Shown: in pieces, positions 38,106-49,300 of the stretch
Numbering within the stretch: position 1 is the first letter of the stretch
Layout: each line of letters starts with the position of its first letter
Assembly: GCF_000730165.1 (NCBI RefSeq)
Contig: NZ_CP022111.1
Coordinates: 1,240,001 to 1,304,000 of the forward strand
DNA: 64,000 bases
Direction of reading: 5' to 3'
Source of the DNA: Nitrospirillum viridazoti CBAmc
GTDB lineage: Bacteria > Pseudomonadota > Alphaproteobacteria > Azospirillales > Azospirillaceae
Notes under the pieces: generated by a model
The model's input: only the letters and a program-made list of their open reading frames with translations
Told to the model about the DNA's origin: nothing
Database searches by the model: none
Program-made: the position numbers and the translations under genes

Positions 38106-39032
38106 CTACGCCAGCAGCAGCGGATTGGGCGCATGGCGCAGCCAGCCGACCTCGGCCACCATCAGGTCCAGGCCCAGGCTGGCCAAATCGTCGGCGTAGG
38201 GGTCCAGCCTGGGGTCCTTGGCCACGTACAGCATCTTGGCGTAGGTATGGCAGTCGTCGCAGGTTTCCACCTGCACCGCACCGTTCTCCCCCTCCACGCT
38301 TTTCAGCGACAGGTGGGCGGACTGGCCGCAGGTGATGCACACCGCCCGCACATGGTTCCAGGCGGTGGAGCAGAGGGAGCAGTAGAGGTAACGCACGCCG
38401 GGCGTGGAGCCGGAAGCGGTTATGACACCCGCCACCGGGGTGGAGCCGCAGCAGGGGCACAGGCCGCGCTCCGGCAGCAGATGCACCTGGGACTCGTCCA
38501 GGGTGGCGGCCAGCTTGGTGAAATAGACCTGCAGGGCCGCCGCGATGAAGACGGCGCGGCCGGCATCCTCAGGCGCGACGTTGCCGCTGAGGAAGTCGTT
38601 GGCCAGGTATTCCAGCGTGTCGCCGTCCACCTCGTTCAGGCTGTCGATGACGGAGGCCACCAGATCCGGCACTTCGGGCAGGCGGTCGAAATGGCGCAGG
38701 ACCAGGGTCAGCGCCTCGCGCCAGACGATGTCGCGCTCATGGCCATCGGCGGCCAGGGGCGGCATGCCGGCGTCGGTGGCCGTGGCCACGTCGTCGGCAT
38801 CCGGGCCGGTCACATCGATCATGTCGGCCGCGTCGTGCTGGGCCTGCGACAGCTCGCACAAAAACTCCAGCCACTGCGCCATGGGATGGTCGACCGCCAG
38901 CACGCCCAGGCGCCCGGAGGTACGGGCGAAGCGCGTGGACGGATCGGGCAGGATAATGGGGGCCGGCGCCGTCACCCCGCCTTGGGGGTTGCCGATCCAC
39001 GGCGCCTTGGGCGCCACTTCACCCTGTCTCAT
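38106..39032 (-). CDS. fdhE: Formate dehydrogenase accessory protein FdhE
   Basis: A 308-residue cytoplasmic iron-binding maturation factor for formate dehydrogenases. The four CxxC pairs of the rubredoxin-like region are visible: LCPCCGS, YCSLCST, CITCGQ and CDDCHT, with RYLYCSLCSTAWNHVR typical of the family. AGGAG 8 nt upstream sets the start. Last gene of the fdn operon; separated from the gamma-subunit gene by 156 bp that contain a strong hairpin (39116-39145). Confidence 0.93.
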   Translation of the reverse strand: MRQGEVAPKAPWIGNPQGGVTAPAPIILPDPSTRFARTSGRLGVLAVDHPMAQWLEFLCELSQAQHDAADMIDVTGPDADDVATATDAGMPPLAADGHERDIVWREALTLVLRHFDRLPEVPDLVASVIDSLNEVDGDTLEYLANDFLSGNVAPEDAGRAVFIAAALQVYFTKLAATLDESQVHLLPERGLCPCCGSTPVAGVITASGSTPGVRYLYCSLCSTAWNHVRAVCITCGQSAHLSLKSVEGENGAVQVETCDDCHTYAKMLYVAKDPRLDPYADDLASLGLDLMVAEVGWLRHAPNPLLLA

Positions 39033-39115
39033 GATCAGACTCCTGAAAAAGCACTCGGGGGCGAGGCCTGATCCGACCGCGCCCCCGATAGATAGGCCCT
39101 TTATACGCTCCATAC

Positions 39116-39145
39116 CAACGGCATGAGGCTGCCCTCATGCCGTTG
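39116..39145 (-). promoter_or_regulatory. 13-bp perfect stem-loop between fdn gamma gene and fdhE
   Basis: CAACGGCATGAGG (39116-39128) and its exact complement (39133-39145) are separated by CTGC. In the minus-strand transcript it forms a very stable hairpin without a following T-run, so it may stabilise the upstream mRNA or reduce read-through into fdhE. Confidence 0.6.
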
Positions 39146-39188
39146 TAGGATGCGGTCGCCCGGCGCCTGAGGGAACTTTCAATAAACG

Positions 39189-39860
39189 CTAATCGCGGAA
39201 TTTGGCCGTGCTGTCCGGCGTCGGCCCGGGGGAGCCGCTGGCGACCAGGCTGCGGAACCACTTGCGGTGATGCCGATGGGCCCAGCCGGGCGTGACCCAG
39301 CCGTGCAGCATGGCCCGCATGGAGCCCTTCACCCACAGCGCGGCATAGACATGCGTGATCCAGATCAGGATGGCGCCGATGGCGGCCATGCTGTGGATCA
39401 GCACGGCCACGCGCTGCGTCTCGATGGAGGTGGCGTCCCCGAAATAAACCTCCCAGATCAGGATGCCGGTGACGAACAGCACCGGGATGATCAGGGCCAT
39501 GCCCCAGAACACCGCCTTCTGGCCGGCGTTGAAGCGGCCGACGGGCGGCACCTCCTCCTCCCGGTTGTCCAGCACCTTGTCCAGCGACTTGGCCCATTCC
39601 ACGTCGTCGCGGTTCCACAGGTTGTCCCGCCAGAACTGGATGAACAGGCCCAGGAAGCTGACGATCAGGCACACGCCCAGCCAGGGATGCAGCGCCCGCA
39701 TCCATTGTCCGCTGCCGAACAGGTTCGACAGCCAGAAGAACACGGGATGGAACATGGCCAGGCCCGACAGGGTCAACAGCACGAAGCAGAGGCCGGTGAT
39801 CCAGTGGTTCACCAGGGTCAGGGTGGAATTACGGACGATGGTTCCCTTGGGATAGCTCAT
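39189..39860 (-). CDS. Formate dehydrogenase-N gamma subunit (cytochrome b556)
   Basis: A 223-residue membrane cytochrome with four hydrophobic segments. Candidate haem ligands are His18 (TLVNHWITG), a second in the MHALHPWLG-like [10 protein letters not shown], and a late pair in [13 protein letters not shown]. It carries electrons from the beta subunit to quinone. Overlaps the beta gene by 4 bp (ATGA). Length is close to FdnI/FdoI. Confidence 0.92.
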   Translation of the reverse strand: MSYPKGTIVRNSTLTLVNHWITGLCFVLLTLSGLAMFHPVFFWLSNLFGSGQWMRALHPWLGVCLIVSFLGLFIQFWRDNLWNRDDVEWAKSLDKVLDNREEEVPPVGRFNAGQKAVFWGMALIIPVLFVTGILIWEVYFGDATSIETQRVAVLIHSMAAIGAILIWITHVYAALWVKGSMRAMLHGWVTPGWAHRHHRKWFRSLVASGSPGPTPDSTAKFRD

Positions 39861-40780
39861 GATTCGGCGCTCCCATTCCGTTTTGCCTTCTCCATTTCCA
39901 GCCGGGCATGGGCCTCATCGGCTTCCGTCGTCTCATTGGGGCCGGCGACGATGGAATGGACGAAGGCGCCCACAGCGGCGAAGGCCAGGCCCGCCAGGGC
40001 CACCGGCTTCAGGAAACCCTTCCACGCCCCCACCAGCGCGCTGATATGCGGCTTGTCCGGCAGGCCGGAGTAGAGCGAGGGCTTGTCGGCGTGGTGCAGC
40101 ACGTACATGACGTGCGTGCCGCCCACCTCCGGCGGGTCATAGAGGCCGGCGTTCTGGAAGCCGCGTTCCTTCAGCTCGGCGATGCGCTCGCCCGCCCAGT
40201 CCTTCATGTCGTCCTTGGAGCCGAACATGATGGCACCGGTGGGGCAGGTCTTCACGCAGGCCGGCTCCAGCCCCACGCCCACGCGGTCGGAACACAAGGT
40301 GCACTTGTACGACTTGTGGTCCTGGGCGCTGATGCGCGGGATGTTGAAGGGGCACCCCTTCACGCAATAGCCGCAGCCGATGCAGTTCTCGCTGATGAAG
40401 TCGACGATGCCGTTGGCGTACTGGACGATGGCGCCGGGGGCCGGGCAGGCCTTGAGGCAGCCCGGATCCTCGCAGTGCATGCAGCCGTCCTTGCGGATCA
40501 GCCACTCCAGGTTCCCCTGCTCGTCCTCGTACTCGGCGAACCGCATCAGGGTCCAGGTGCCGGGGTTGAGGTCGTGCGGGTTCTCGTACGCGCCCTGGAA
40601 CTCCTCCATCTCTGGCCGCAGGTTGTTCCATTCCATGCAGGCGGACTGGCAGGCCTTGCAGCCGATGCAGCGGCTGACGTCGATCAGCTTGGCCACCTCA
40701 AGCTCATGGTGGCGCACCGAGGGCGGCGTCAGGTTGGTGGCCGACCGGCGGATGTAGTCTTGGGATTGCAGGTCGGCCAT
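39857..40780 (-). CDS. fdxH: Formate dehydrogenase-N beta subunit, iron-sulfur
   Basis: A 307-residue subunit with four [4Fe-4S] motifs: [41 protein letters not shown] and [21 protein letters not shown], and a C-terminal membrane anchor ([22 protein letters not shown]). It links the alpha subunit to the cytochrome. ATG at 40780 overlaps the alpha stop (TGATG); an in-frame GTG at 40783 is possible. Confidence 0.95.
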   Translation of the reverse strand: MADLQSQDYIRRSATNLTPPSVRHHELEVAKLIDVSRCIGCKACQSACMEWNNLRPEMEEFQGAYENPHDLNPGTWTLMRFAEYEDEQGNLEWLIRKDGCMHCEDPGCLKACPAPGAIVQYANGIVDFISENCIGCGYCVKGCPFNIPRISAQDHKSYKCTLCSDRVGVGLEPACVKTCPTGAIMFGSKDDMKDWAGERIAELKERGFQNAGLYDPPEVGGTHVMYVLHHADKPSLYSGLPDKPHISALVGAWKGFLKPVALAGLAFAAVGAFVHSIVAGPNETTEADEAHARLEMEKAKRNGSAES

Positions 40781-43700
40781 CACAGGCTCCCCATCTTGGT
40801 GAGCGACTTCGGCACCCCTTGGGCGTCACGCGGCCCCTGGGCCACATCCACCGCGGGGGGCGCGCTGGTCTTCTCGATGTTGAGCAGGAAGGCCTTGAAC
40901 TCCGGCGTGTTGGTGTTGGCGTCACCCACGAATGGCGTCAGGGTGTTGGCGCCGTAGCCCTTGCGCGCCACGCCCGTGAAGCCCCAGTGGATGGGGCAGC
41001 CGATGACATGGGTCGGCTTGCCGTCCACCATCAGCGGCTTGATGCGCTTGGTCACGAAGGCCTTGCAGATCACCTGGCCGCGCTTGGACGACACCTTGAC
41101 CCAGCCGCCCTGCTCGATGCCCTTCTCCTTGGCCAGGGCCTCGCCGATCTCCACGAATTCCTCCGGCTGGAGGATGGCGTTGATCAGCGCATGCTTGGTC
41201 CAATAGTGGAAGTGCTCGGTCAGGCGGTAGGTGGTGCCGACGTAGGGGAAGTCGGCCGAGGCGCCCATGTGTTCCTTGTCGCTGGCGAACAGGCGGGCGG
41301 CCGGATTGTTCTTCACCTTGGGGTGCAGCACGTTTTCCGACGGGCTTTCGAACGGCTCGTAATGCTCGGGGAACGGACCTTCGTTCATCAGGCCGCGGGC
41401 GAACAGGCGGGCCTGCCCCTCCTGGTTCATGATGAAGGGGCCGACACTGTCCGACGGCTTCACCGTCGGGCCATAGTCGGGCACGTCCACGCCCACCCAC
41501 TTGGACCCGTTCCACTCGATGACGGGCTTGGCCGGGTTCCAGGCCTTGCCCTCCGGGTTGGCGCTGGCACGGTTGTACAGGATGCGCCGGTTGGCCGGCC
41601 ACGCCCAGGCCCAGTTGGGGGCGATGCCCGCCTCACGCGGATCCGTCGCATCACGGCGGGCCGTCATGTTGCCCTTGTCGGTGAAGCTGCCGGCGAAGAT
41701 CCAGCAGCCCGACATGGTGGTGCCGTCGTCGCGCAGCTGGGCGAAGGCGTCCAGCTGCTGCCCTGCCTTCAACAGCGGGGCGCCCGTGGCCGGGTCGTTG
41801 ACGTCCGCCAGGGCGCGGCCGTTCATCTCCTTGGCCACTTCCTCCGGCTCCGGCTCATGCGGGTCGGCATAGGTCCAGGTGAGGTTCAGCAGCGCGTCGG
41901 GGAAGGCCCCGCCGTCCTTGGCGTACATCGCCTTCATGCGGTTGTAGAGGCCGGCGATGATCCACAGGTCGGTCTTGGCCTGGCCGGGGGCGTCGGCCGC
42001 CTTCCAGTGCCACTGCAGCCAGCGGGCGGAGTTGACCAGCGTGCCATTCTCCTCCGCGAAGCAGGTGGTTGGCAGCTGGAACACCTCGGTCTGGATCTCC
42101 GTCGGCTTGGACGGGTTCTGCGGACCGTAGTCCTGCCAGAAATTGGCCGTCTCGGTATCCAGCGGGTCCATGACGACAAGGTACTTCAGGTTCGACAGGC
42201 CCCGGCGGATCTTGCCCCGGTCGGGGAAGGCCTGCATGGGGTTGAAGCCCTGGCAGATGTAGCCGTTCATCTGCTTGTTGTTCATCATCTCGAACGCGCG
42301 CAGGATGTCGTAACCATCCACGTCCAGCTTGGGCAAATAGTCGTAGGCCCAGTTGTTCTCGGCCGTGGCGGCGCTGCCGAACATGGCCTTCTGGAAGCTG
42401 ACGAAGAACTTGCGGTAGTTCTGCCAGTAACTGGTCTGCCCCGGGCGCAGGGGCTTGAACAGCTTGGTCTCCATGTACTTGTCGAAGGTGACTTCACTGT
42501 CCTTCGGCATGTTCATGTAGCCCGGCAGTGAGGCCGAGAGCAGGCCGATGTCGGTCAGGCCCTGGATGTTGGAATGGCCGCGCAGGGCGTTCATGCCGCC
42601 GCCGGCGACACCGATGTTGCCCAGCAGCAGCTGCACCATGGCCATGGTGCGGATGTTTTGCGCGCCCACCGAATGCTGCGTCCAGCCCAGCGCGAACAGG
42701 CTGGTCAGGGCCTTGTCCGGCGCCGAGGTGGTGGCGATCAGCTTGCAGATCTCCAGGTACTTGTCCTGGGGCGTGCCGCAGATGCGGGACACCATCTCGG
42801 GCGTATACCGGTCGACGTGGCTTTTCAGCAGGTTGATGACGCAGCGCGGGTTCTGCCAGGTGTCATCGGACTTGGCGTAGCCTTGCTCATCCAGCTCGTA
42901 ATCCCAGCTGGACTTGTCATAGCTGCGCTTTTCCTCGTTATAGCCGCTGAACAGGCCATCCTCGAAGGCGAAGCCGTCCTTCACGATCAGGCTGGCGTTG
43001 GTATACGCCCGCACGTACTCGTGCTGGATGGCATCGTTCGTCAGCAGATAGCGCATGAGGCCGCTGAGGAAAGCGATGTCGGTGCCCGGCCGGATGGGGG
43101 CATAGACGTCCGCCACGGAGGCCGTGCGGGTGAAACGCGGATCGACAACGATGAGCTTGGCCTTGTTCTCGATCTTGGCCTCGACCACCCATTTGAATCC
43201 GCAGGGGTGCGCTTCGGCGGCATTGCCGCCCATGACGATGACGACGTTGGCGTTCTTGATGTCCTGCCAGGTGTTGGTCATCGCACCGCGACCGAATGTT
43301 GGGGCCAGACTGGCCACCGTCGGTCCGTGTCAGACACGCGCCTGGTTGTCGAACGTCACCATGCCCAACGCGCGGGCCCACTTGAACGTCACATAGGCCG
43401 CCTCGTTCGAGGCCGCCGAGGCCGCCAGCATGCCCGTGGTGTTCCACCGGTTCACCGTGGCGCCGGCGCCGTTCTTGGCGATGAAGTTGGCGTCGCGGTC
43501 CTGCTTCATCAGCGTGGCGATGCGGTCCAGGGCGAAATCCCAGCTGACCTCCTTCCACTCCGTGGCACCGGCGGCGCGATATTTCGGCACCGTCAGGCGG
43601 CCCGGCGCGCGCACGATGTCCAGCAGGCCGGCGCCCTTGGGGCACAGCGTGCCGCGGTTGACGGGATGGTCCGGATCACCCTCGATATGGATGACCGAGG

Positions 43701-43923
43701 ACTTCACGTTCTTCGCGCGATCGCCCTGGCTGTAGATGAGGATGCCGCAGGCCACCGAGCAATAGGTGCAGGTGTTGCGGGTTTCGGTGGCGGCGGTCAG
43801 CTTGAACGGCCGGACGGATGCCGCCAGCGCGGTGCCCGCCGAGCCGAAGCCCAGCGCGCCCATGCTGGAGACCGCCAGTCCCGCGCCGGTCAGCTTGATA
43901 AAGCCGCGACGACTGAGATCCAT
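40780..43923 (-). CDS. fdnG: Formate dehydrogenase-N alpha subunit, selenoprotein (Sec198)
   Basis: One gene of 1047 residues read through an in-frame UGA at 43330-43332 as selenocysteine. The N-terminus has a Tat signal ([12 protein letters not shown]), the [4Fe-4S] motif CTYCSVACG, and [10 protein letters not shown]. The sequence then runs [25 protein letters not shown], the FdnG/FdoG pattern around the Mo/W-ligating Sec, followed by the molybdopterin domains ([48 protein letters not shown]). Periplasmic; oxidises formate to CO2. Treated as stop, the UGA would split it into apparent 197- and 845-residue genes. Heads the fdn operon; GGGAG lies 10 nt upstream. Confidence 0.96.
43289..43332 (-). 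promoter_or_regulatory. Bacterial SECIS element in fdnG
   Basis: Starting at the UGA, the mRNA folds with a lower stem CGAC/GUCG and an upper stem GGCC/GGCC closed by the loop AGUCU (upper hairpin 43303-43315). This is the (A/G)GUCU loop that SelB recognises, 11 nt after the UGA as in E. coli fdnG/fdhF. Confidence 0.85.
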
Positions 43924-44337
43924 GTCTCACACGCTCCCGTGAAAATCGGCCCTGCCAAAACGCCGAAGCCGCCCGGGAAGGGCAAGCAGACGCCGGCAGA
44001 CGGATGCATGCATCATAAGACGCGGCCGCAGCCCGTCAAGTTATTGGCGGTGAATTTCTCGGGCAGCGAATGAAGACGGTCCTATTGATAACCGTTCTCA
44101 TTAACTAAATTCAGAAAATTGGTTGCGTCATGCGCAAAGTTTATTACCCAACCAAAGGTATTCCGCGTCCGCTACCTGAAACGCGACGTTCTAAGTGCGC
44201 TATATTTAGATGAACATAACGATACCATCCCTGAAACCGGGCCGGGACAATGGCCCGAGGCCTGTGATGACCGCCCTTGCCCCTGGCCTTATCGTTTTGC
44301 CACCCTGGCCACTCCCCCGGATGAGGAGCTTACCGCC
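43924..44337. other. 414-bp divergent intergenic region fdnG / ogt
   Basis: It holds the 12-bp perfect palindrome GATGCATGCATC (44003-44014) and an AT-rich zone (about 44090-44230). No FNR-type TTGAT-N4-ATCAA site and no credible small gene were found. Probably the promoters of fdnG and ogt. Confidence 0.5.
44003..44014. promoter_or_regulatory. 12-bp palindrome upstream of fdnG
   Basis: GATGCATGCATC is self-complementary and lies 80 bp before the fdnG start. Candidate operator only. Confidence 0.3.
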
Positions 44338-44880
44338 ATGACCGGCACTGCCACGTTTGCGTTCAGGTACCTGCCCTCCCCCGTTGGACGGCTGACCCTG
44401 GTGGCCGGCGATGAGGGTCTGGCAGCCATCCTGTGGGAGAATGACCGGCCGGGCCGGGTGCGGCTGGGTCCGCTGGTCCCGGCCCCCGACCATCCGGTGT
44501 TGAATGAGGCTGAACGACAGCTGCGGGCCTACTTCGGCGGGGAGCTGACGGTGTTCGACGTCCCGCTGTCCTTCACCGGCACGGAATTCCAGAAACAGGT
44601 GTGGCGGGCGCTGCTGACCATCCCCTATGGCGAGGTGCGCAGCTACAGCGACATCGCCCGGCAGATCGGCAAGCCTGCGGCGGTGCGGGCGGTCGGGGCC
44701 GCCAACGGGCGCAACCCCATTTCCATCATCGCGCCCTGCCACCGGGTGGTGGGCATGGACGGTTCCCTGACCGGCTTCGCCGGCGGGCTGGAGGCCAAGG
44801 ACTATCTGCTGACGCTGGAAGGACGCCGCCCAGCCCGCCCGCCGGCAATCACAGGCGACCTGTTCGCGACTGCCGGATAA
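44338..44880 (+). CDS. ogt: Methylated-DNA-[protein]-cysteine S-methyltransferase
   Basis: A 180-residue alkyltransferase. The acceptor cysteine is in IIAPCHRVVG, preceded by the helix-turn-helix EFQKQVWRALLTIPYGEVRSYSDIA and the arginine-finger region AVRAVGAANGRNP. It removes O6-alkyl groups from guanine and is used once. GAGGAG lies 9 nt upstream. Convergent with the efflux operon (6 bp apart). Length and lack of Ada-type N-terminus point to Ogt. Confidence 0.93.
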   Translation: MTGTATFAFRYLPSPVGRLTLVAGDEGLAAILWENDRPGRVRLGPLVPAPDHPVLNEAERQLRAYFGGELTVFDVPLSFTGTEFQKQVWRALLTIPYGEVRSYSDIARQIGKPAAVRAVGAANGRNPISIIAPCHRVVGMDGSLTGFAGGLEAKDYLLTLEGRRPARPPAITGDLFATAG

Positions 44881-44886
44881 ACGCGC

Positions 44887-46371
44887 TCACCGCGCGTCCG
44901 CCATATCCGGGGCCACGTCCCGGGATACGGTCCAGCCGCCGCCCAGCGCCCGGTATGTGGCCACCAGATCCTGCGCCACCTGGATACGGCTCTGGGCCAG
45001 CTGGTCCTCCGCCTCCAGCTGGGTGCGCTGGGCGTCCAGCACGGTCAGAAAATTGTCGGCGCCGTAGCGGTAGCGCGTGGCCGCCAGGCTGGCGGCCCGG
45101 GTGCTGGCGGTGGCGGCGGTATCCAGCGAGGCGCGCCGCGACCGTTCCTGGGCGTAGCGGGCCAGCGCCGTCTCCGCCTCCTGCCAGGCGGTCAGCACCG
45201 CCTTCTGGAAGTTGGCCGCCGCCTGGTCGGTGTTGGCGTTGGCCTCGCGGATGCGGGCATAGAGGGCGGCGTCGAACAGCGGCAGGCTGATGCTGGGCCC
45301 GATGCCGTAGGTGAAGGCGCCCCGAGCGCCCAGGTCCCCCGGCTGCAGGGCCTGCACCCCCACCGACCCGGTGAGGGAGATCTTGGGGTAGAGGTCGGCG
45401 GTGGCGACGCCGATGCGGGCCGTGGCCGCCGCCAGGGCCCGCTCCGCCGCCGCCACATCGGCCCGGCGGCCCAGCAAGGTGGCGGGCGTGCCCACGGCCA
45501 CGCTGTCGGGCAGGTCGGGCAGGGGGGCCGGTGCGTCGAGCAGGCTCAGCAGCGCCCCCGGCTCCCGCCCCGTCAGGGTGGCCAAAATGTGCTCATCCGC
45601 CGCCACCGTGGCGCGCAGGGGCGGGATGGAGGCCAAGGTGGTTTCCAGCTGCGCCTGAGCGCGGGCGATGTCCAGGTCCGTCCCCCGGCCGGCGTCGCTC
45701 AAGGTATGGGTCAGGTCGAAGGTGCCGCGCTGGTTCTCCGCGTTGCGCAGGGCGACGGACAGGCGCAGCTGGGCGCCCCGCAGGTCGACATAGGTGCTGG
45801 CCACGTCGGCGATGATGACGGTCAGCACCTGGTGGCGCAGCGCCTCCGCCCGCGCGCTGTCCGCCTCCGCCGCCTCGATGGCCCGCCGCACCTGGCCGAA
45901 CAGGTCGATCTCCCACGACAGGCTGCCGCCGGCGGTGGTGACGTTGCTGTCGGGCAATTGCGCATTGGGCTGGCCCTGCTGCGTGGCCGCGGCGGCGCGC
46001 GCCCGGCTGTAGCTGGCGCTGGCGCCCAGGGAGGGCAGGTTGCGGGCGCCCACCGCCTCCGCTTCCGCCCGGGCGGCGCGGACGGCGGCGTCGGCCGCCT
46101 TCAGGTCCAGGTTGGCCTTGACAGCGTCGGCCACCAGTTGGTCCAGCACCGGGTCGCCCAGCTGGCGCCACCATTCCTCCAGCGGTTCCTCCGCCTTCAG
46201 CATGTCGGCCGCCTTGATCGCGGCACTGCCGGGCGCGGTGCCCGCGCGGGTGAAGGCTGCGCCGGCGGCGGCCGGGCTGGCGGGCGCCTGGTAATCCGGG
46301 CCCACGGTGATGCAACCGGACAGCGGCAGCAGGCAGACCGACAGGGCCAACAGGGTGCGATAGGTGCACAT
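44887..46371 (-). CDS. RND efflux outer-membrane factor (OprM/NodT family lipoprotein)
   Basis: A 494-residue outer-membrane channel with a lipobox LSGC (Cys20) and two TolC-like halves: CITVGPDYQAP, WWRQLGDPVLDQLVADAVKANLDLKAADAAVRAARAEAEAVGARNLPSL, and in the second half LGRRADVAAAERALAAATARIGVATADLYPKISLTGS. Third gene of the tripartite operon, 20 bp after the pump gene, GGGGG at the RBS. It would connect the pump to the exterior. Confidence 0.92.
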   Translation of the reverse strand: MCTYRTLLALSVCLLPLSGCITVGPDYQAPASPAAAGAAFTRAGTAPGSAAIKAADMLKAEEPLEEWWRQLGDPVLDQLVADAVKANLDLKAADAAVRAARAEAEAVGARNLPSLGASASYSRARAAAATQQGQPNAQLPDSNVTTAGGSLSWEIDLFGQVRRAIEAAEADSARAEALRHQVLTVIIADVASTYVDLRGAQLRLSVALRNAENQRGTFDLTHTLSDAGRGTDLDIARAQAQLETTLASIPPLRATVAADEHILATLTGREPGALLSLLDAPAPLPDLPDSVAVGTPATLLGRRADVAAAERALAAATARIGVATADLYPKISLTGSVGVQALQPGDLGARGAFTYGIGPSISLPLFDAALYARIREANANTDQAAANFQKAVLTAWQEAETALARYAQERSRRASLDTAATASTRAASLAATRYRYGADNFLTVLDAQRTQLEAEDQLAQSRIQVAQDLVATYRALGGGWTVSRDVAPDMADAR

Positions 46372-46391
46372 GGATCGATCCCCCTTCCCCA

Positions 46392-49300
46392 TCAGGCCGT
46401 ATGATGGCCAGGTGAACCGGCATGCGGCGGTGGCGTTTCTTCCCGCTTGCCGAAACGCCGCTGGCCCCACAGCGCCAGCCAGCGGCAGACGACGTAGAAC
46501 ACCGGCGTGAACAGCAGGCCGAAGAAGGTGACGCCCAGCATGCCGAAGAAGACGGCGGTGCCCAGGGCCTGCCGCATCTCCGACCCGGCGCCCGAGGCGT
46601 TGACCAGCGGCACCACGCCCAGGATGAAGGCGAAGGAGGTCATGAGGATGGGGCGCAGGCGCGTGCGGGCCGCGCGCACCGCCGCCTGGAAGCGGTCCAT
46701 CCCCTCCTCCTCGTCCTGCTTGGCGAATTCCACGATCAGGATGGCGTTCTTGGCCGCCAGGCCCACCAGCACCACCAGGCCGATCTGGGTCAGGATGTTG
46801 TTGTCCATGCCCCGCAGATTGACGCCGGAGATGGCGGTCAACAGGCACATGGGCACGATCAGGATGACCGACAGCGGCAGCATCCAGCTTTCATACAGGG
46901 CGGCCAGCAGCAGGTAGACGAACACCACGGCCAGGCCGAAGGCGATGGGGGCGGTGTTGCCGGCGATGATCTGCTGGAAGGTCAGTTCCGTCCATTCGAT
47001 GGCGAAGCCGTCCGGCAGGCGCTGCTGCGCCAGCTGTTGCACGGCGGCGATGGCCTGGCCGGTGGAATATCCCGGCGCAGGCGACCCCTGCAGTTCCGCC
47101 GCCGGATACAAATTGTAGCGCGGCACGCGGTAGGGCCCGGTCACGTCGCGGAAGGTGGCGACGGAGCCCAGGGGCACCAGCCCCCCGCTGTCGGAGCGCG
47201 TGCGCAGGTAGGCGATGTCGCGCACGCTGGTGCGGTCGGCACCGTCGGCCTGCGCCGTCACCCGGTAGGTGCGGCCCAGCAGGTTGAAGTCGTTGACGAA
47301 GGCCGATCCCAGATAGACGTTCAGCGTGTCGAAGATGCGCGACGGCGGCACGCCCAGCATGTCGGCCTTCACCCGGTCGATGTCGGCGTACACCTGCGGC
47401 GTGCGGGTGTTGTACAGGCTGAAGACGTTGGCCAGGCCCGGCGTCTGGTTGGCCGCCAGCATCATGTCCTGCGTGGCGTCGGCCAGGGCCTGCAGGCCGC
47501 GCGAGCGCCTGTCTTCGATGTAGAGCTTGAACCCGCCGGACGAGCCGATGCCCGGCACCGTGGGCGGCGGGATCAGCAGGATCAGGGCGCCGTCGACCTG
47601 CTGTATGGTCTTCTGCAGGTCGGAGAAGATGCCCTGGGTGGTGAGGCTGCCACGCTCCGCGAACGGCGTGGTGGCGACGAAGACGGCGCCGGCGTTGGGG
47701 GCATTGGTGAAAGTGGCGCCGTCGAAGCCGGCGAAGCCCACGGTGTGGGCGACACCCGGCCGCTTGCTCAGCAGGTCCTGAACATGGCGCAGGATGGCGT
47801 CCGTCCGGGCGAGGGAGGAGCCCGGCGGCAGCTGGATGACGGTGATGAAGTAGCCCTGGTCCTGCGCCGGGATGAAGCCCGTGGGCGTGCGGGAAATAAG
47901 GCCGCCGCCCAGCACGATCAGGCCGGCATAGACCACCAGCACGACGGTGGCCAGGCGCACGAGATGGCCTGTCACCCGGCCATAGCGCTCCGACAGCCAA
48001 TCGAAGCCGCGATTGAAGCCGCCGAAGAACCGCGCCACCGGATGGAAGCCCCGCCGGGGGGCCGCATGCTCCTGCACGTGCGGCTTCAGCAGCAAGGCGG
48101 CCAGGGCCGGGCTCAGCGTCTGCGACACCAGCATGGAGATGACGGTGGCGGCGGCGATGGTGACGCCGAACTGGCGGTAGAACTCACCCGCGATGCCGGT
48201 GAGGAAGGCCGTGGGCAGGAAGACGGCGGTCAGCACCAGGGCGATGGCGACCAGGGCGCCGCCGACCTCGTCCATGGTGCGGTGCGCGGCCTCACGCGGG
48301 GACAGGCCCTGGGCCAGGTTGCGCTCCACATTCTCCACCACCACGATGGCGTCGTCGACGACGATGCCGATGGCCAGCACCAGCCCGAAGAGGGACAGGT
48401 TGTTGAGGGAGAAGCCCACCGCCGCCATGACGGCGAAGGTGCCGATGAGCGAGATGGGGATGGCGATGACAGGGATCAGGGCCGCCCGCCACGATTGCAG
48501 GAAGACGATGACGACAATGACCACCAGCACCACCGCCTCGAAGATGGTGTGGTAGACCTCCTTCACCGATTCCGCGATGTAGTTGGTCGGGTTGTAGACC
48601 ACCTTGTAGGCCATGCCCTTGGGCATGTCGTGGCTCATCGTCTCCATGGACGACAGCACGTTGGCCGCCGTCTTCAGGGCGTTGGAGCCCGGGCGCTGGT
48701 AGATCAGGATGGCCGCCGCCCGCTGGCCGTCGACATAGGAATAGGTGTTGTAGTCCTGCGCGCCCAGCTCCACCCAGCCCACGTCGCGCACGCGGGTGAC
48801 GCGCCCCTGGGCGTCGGACTTGATGACGATGTCGGCGAACTGGCTGGGGTCGGTCAGGCGGCCCAGGGTCTGCACCTGCACCTCGAAGGCGCTGGGCTTG
48901 GGCACGGGCGGATGGTTCAGCTGGCCCGAGGCCACCTGCACGTTGTTGCCCTGCAGCGCCTGCACCACCTCCGCCGTGGTCAGGCCGCGGGCCTGCACCT
49001 TCTCCGGATCCAGCCAGACGCGCATGGAATAGTCGCCGGCGCCGCGGATGCGGGCGTCGCCCACGCCATCCAGGCGGGCCAGCGGGTCGCGCACCTGCAA
49101 CGTGGCATAGTTGGAGATGTAGAGCTGGTCCAGGCTGTCATCCGGGGAATAGAGATGGATGACCATCATCAGGTTGGGGGAATTCTTGCGCGTGGTGACG
49201 CCCAGGCGGTTCACCTCGTCCGGCAGGTGCGGCTGCGCCACCGACACGCGGTTCTGCACCAGCACCTGGGCCTTGTCGATGTCGGTGCCCAGCTTGAAGG

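Noticed and set aside
40780-43317. Separate truncated formate dehydrogenase genes (197 and 845 residues)
   Set aside because: The UGA between them is in the conserved Sec position with a SECIS hairpin and a full set of sel genes nearby; it is one gene.
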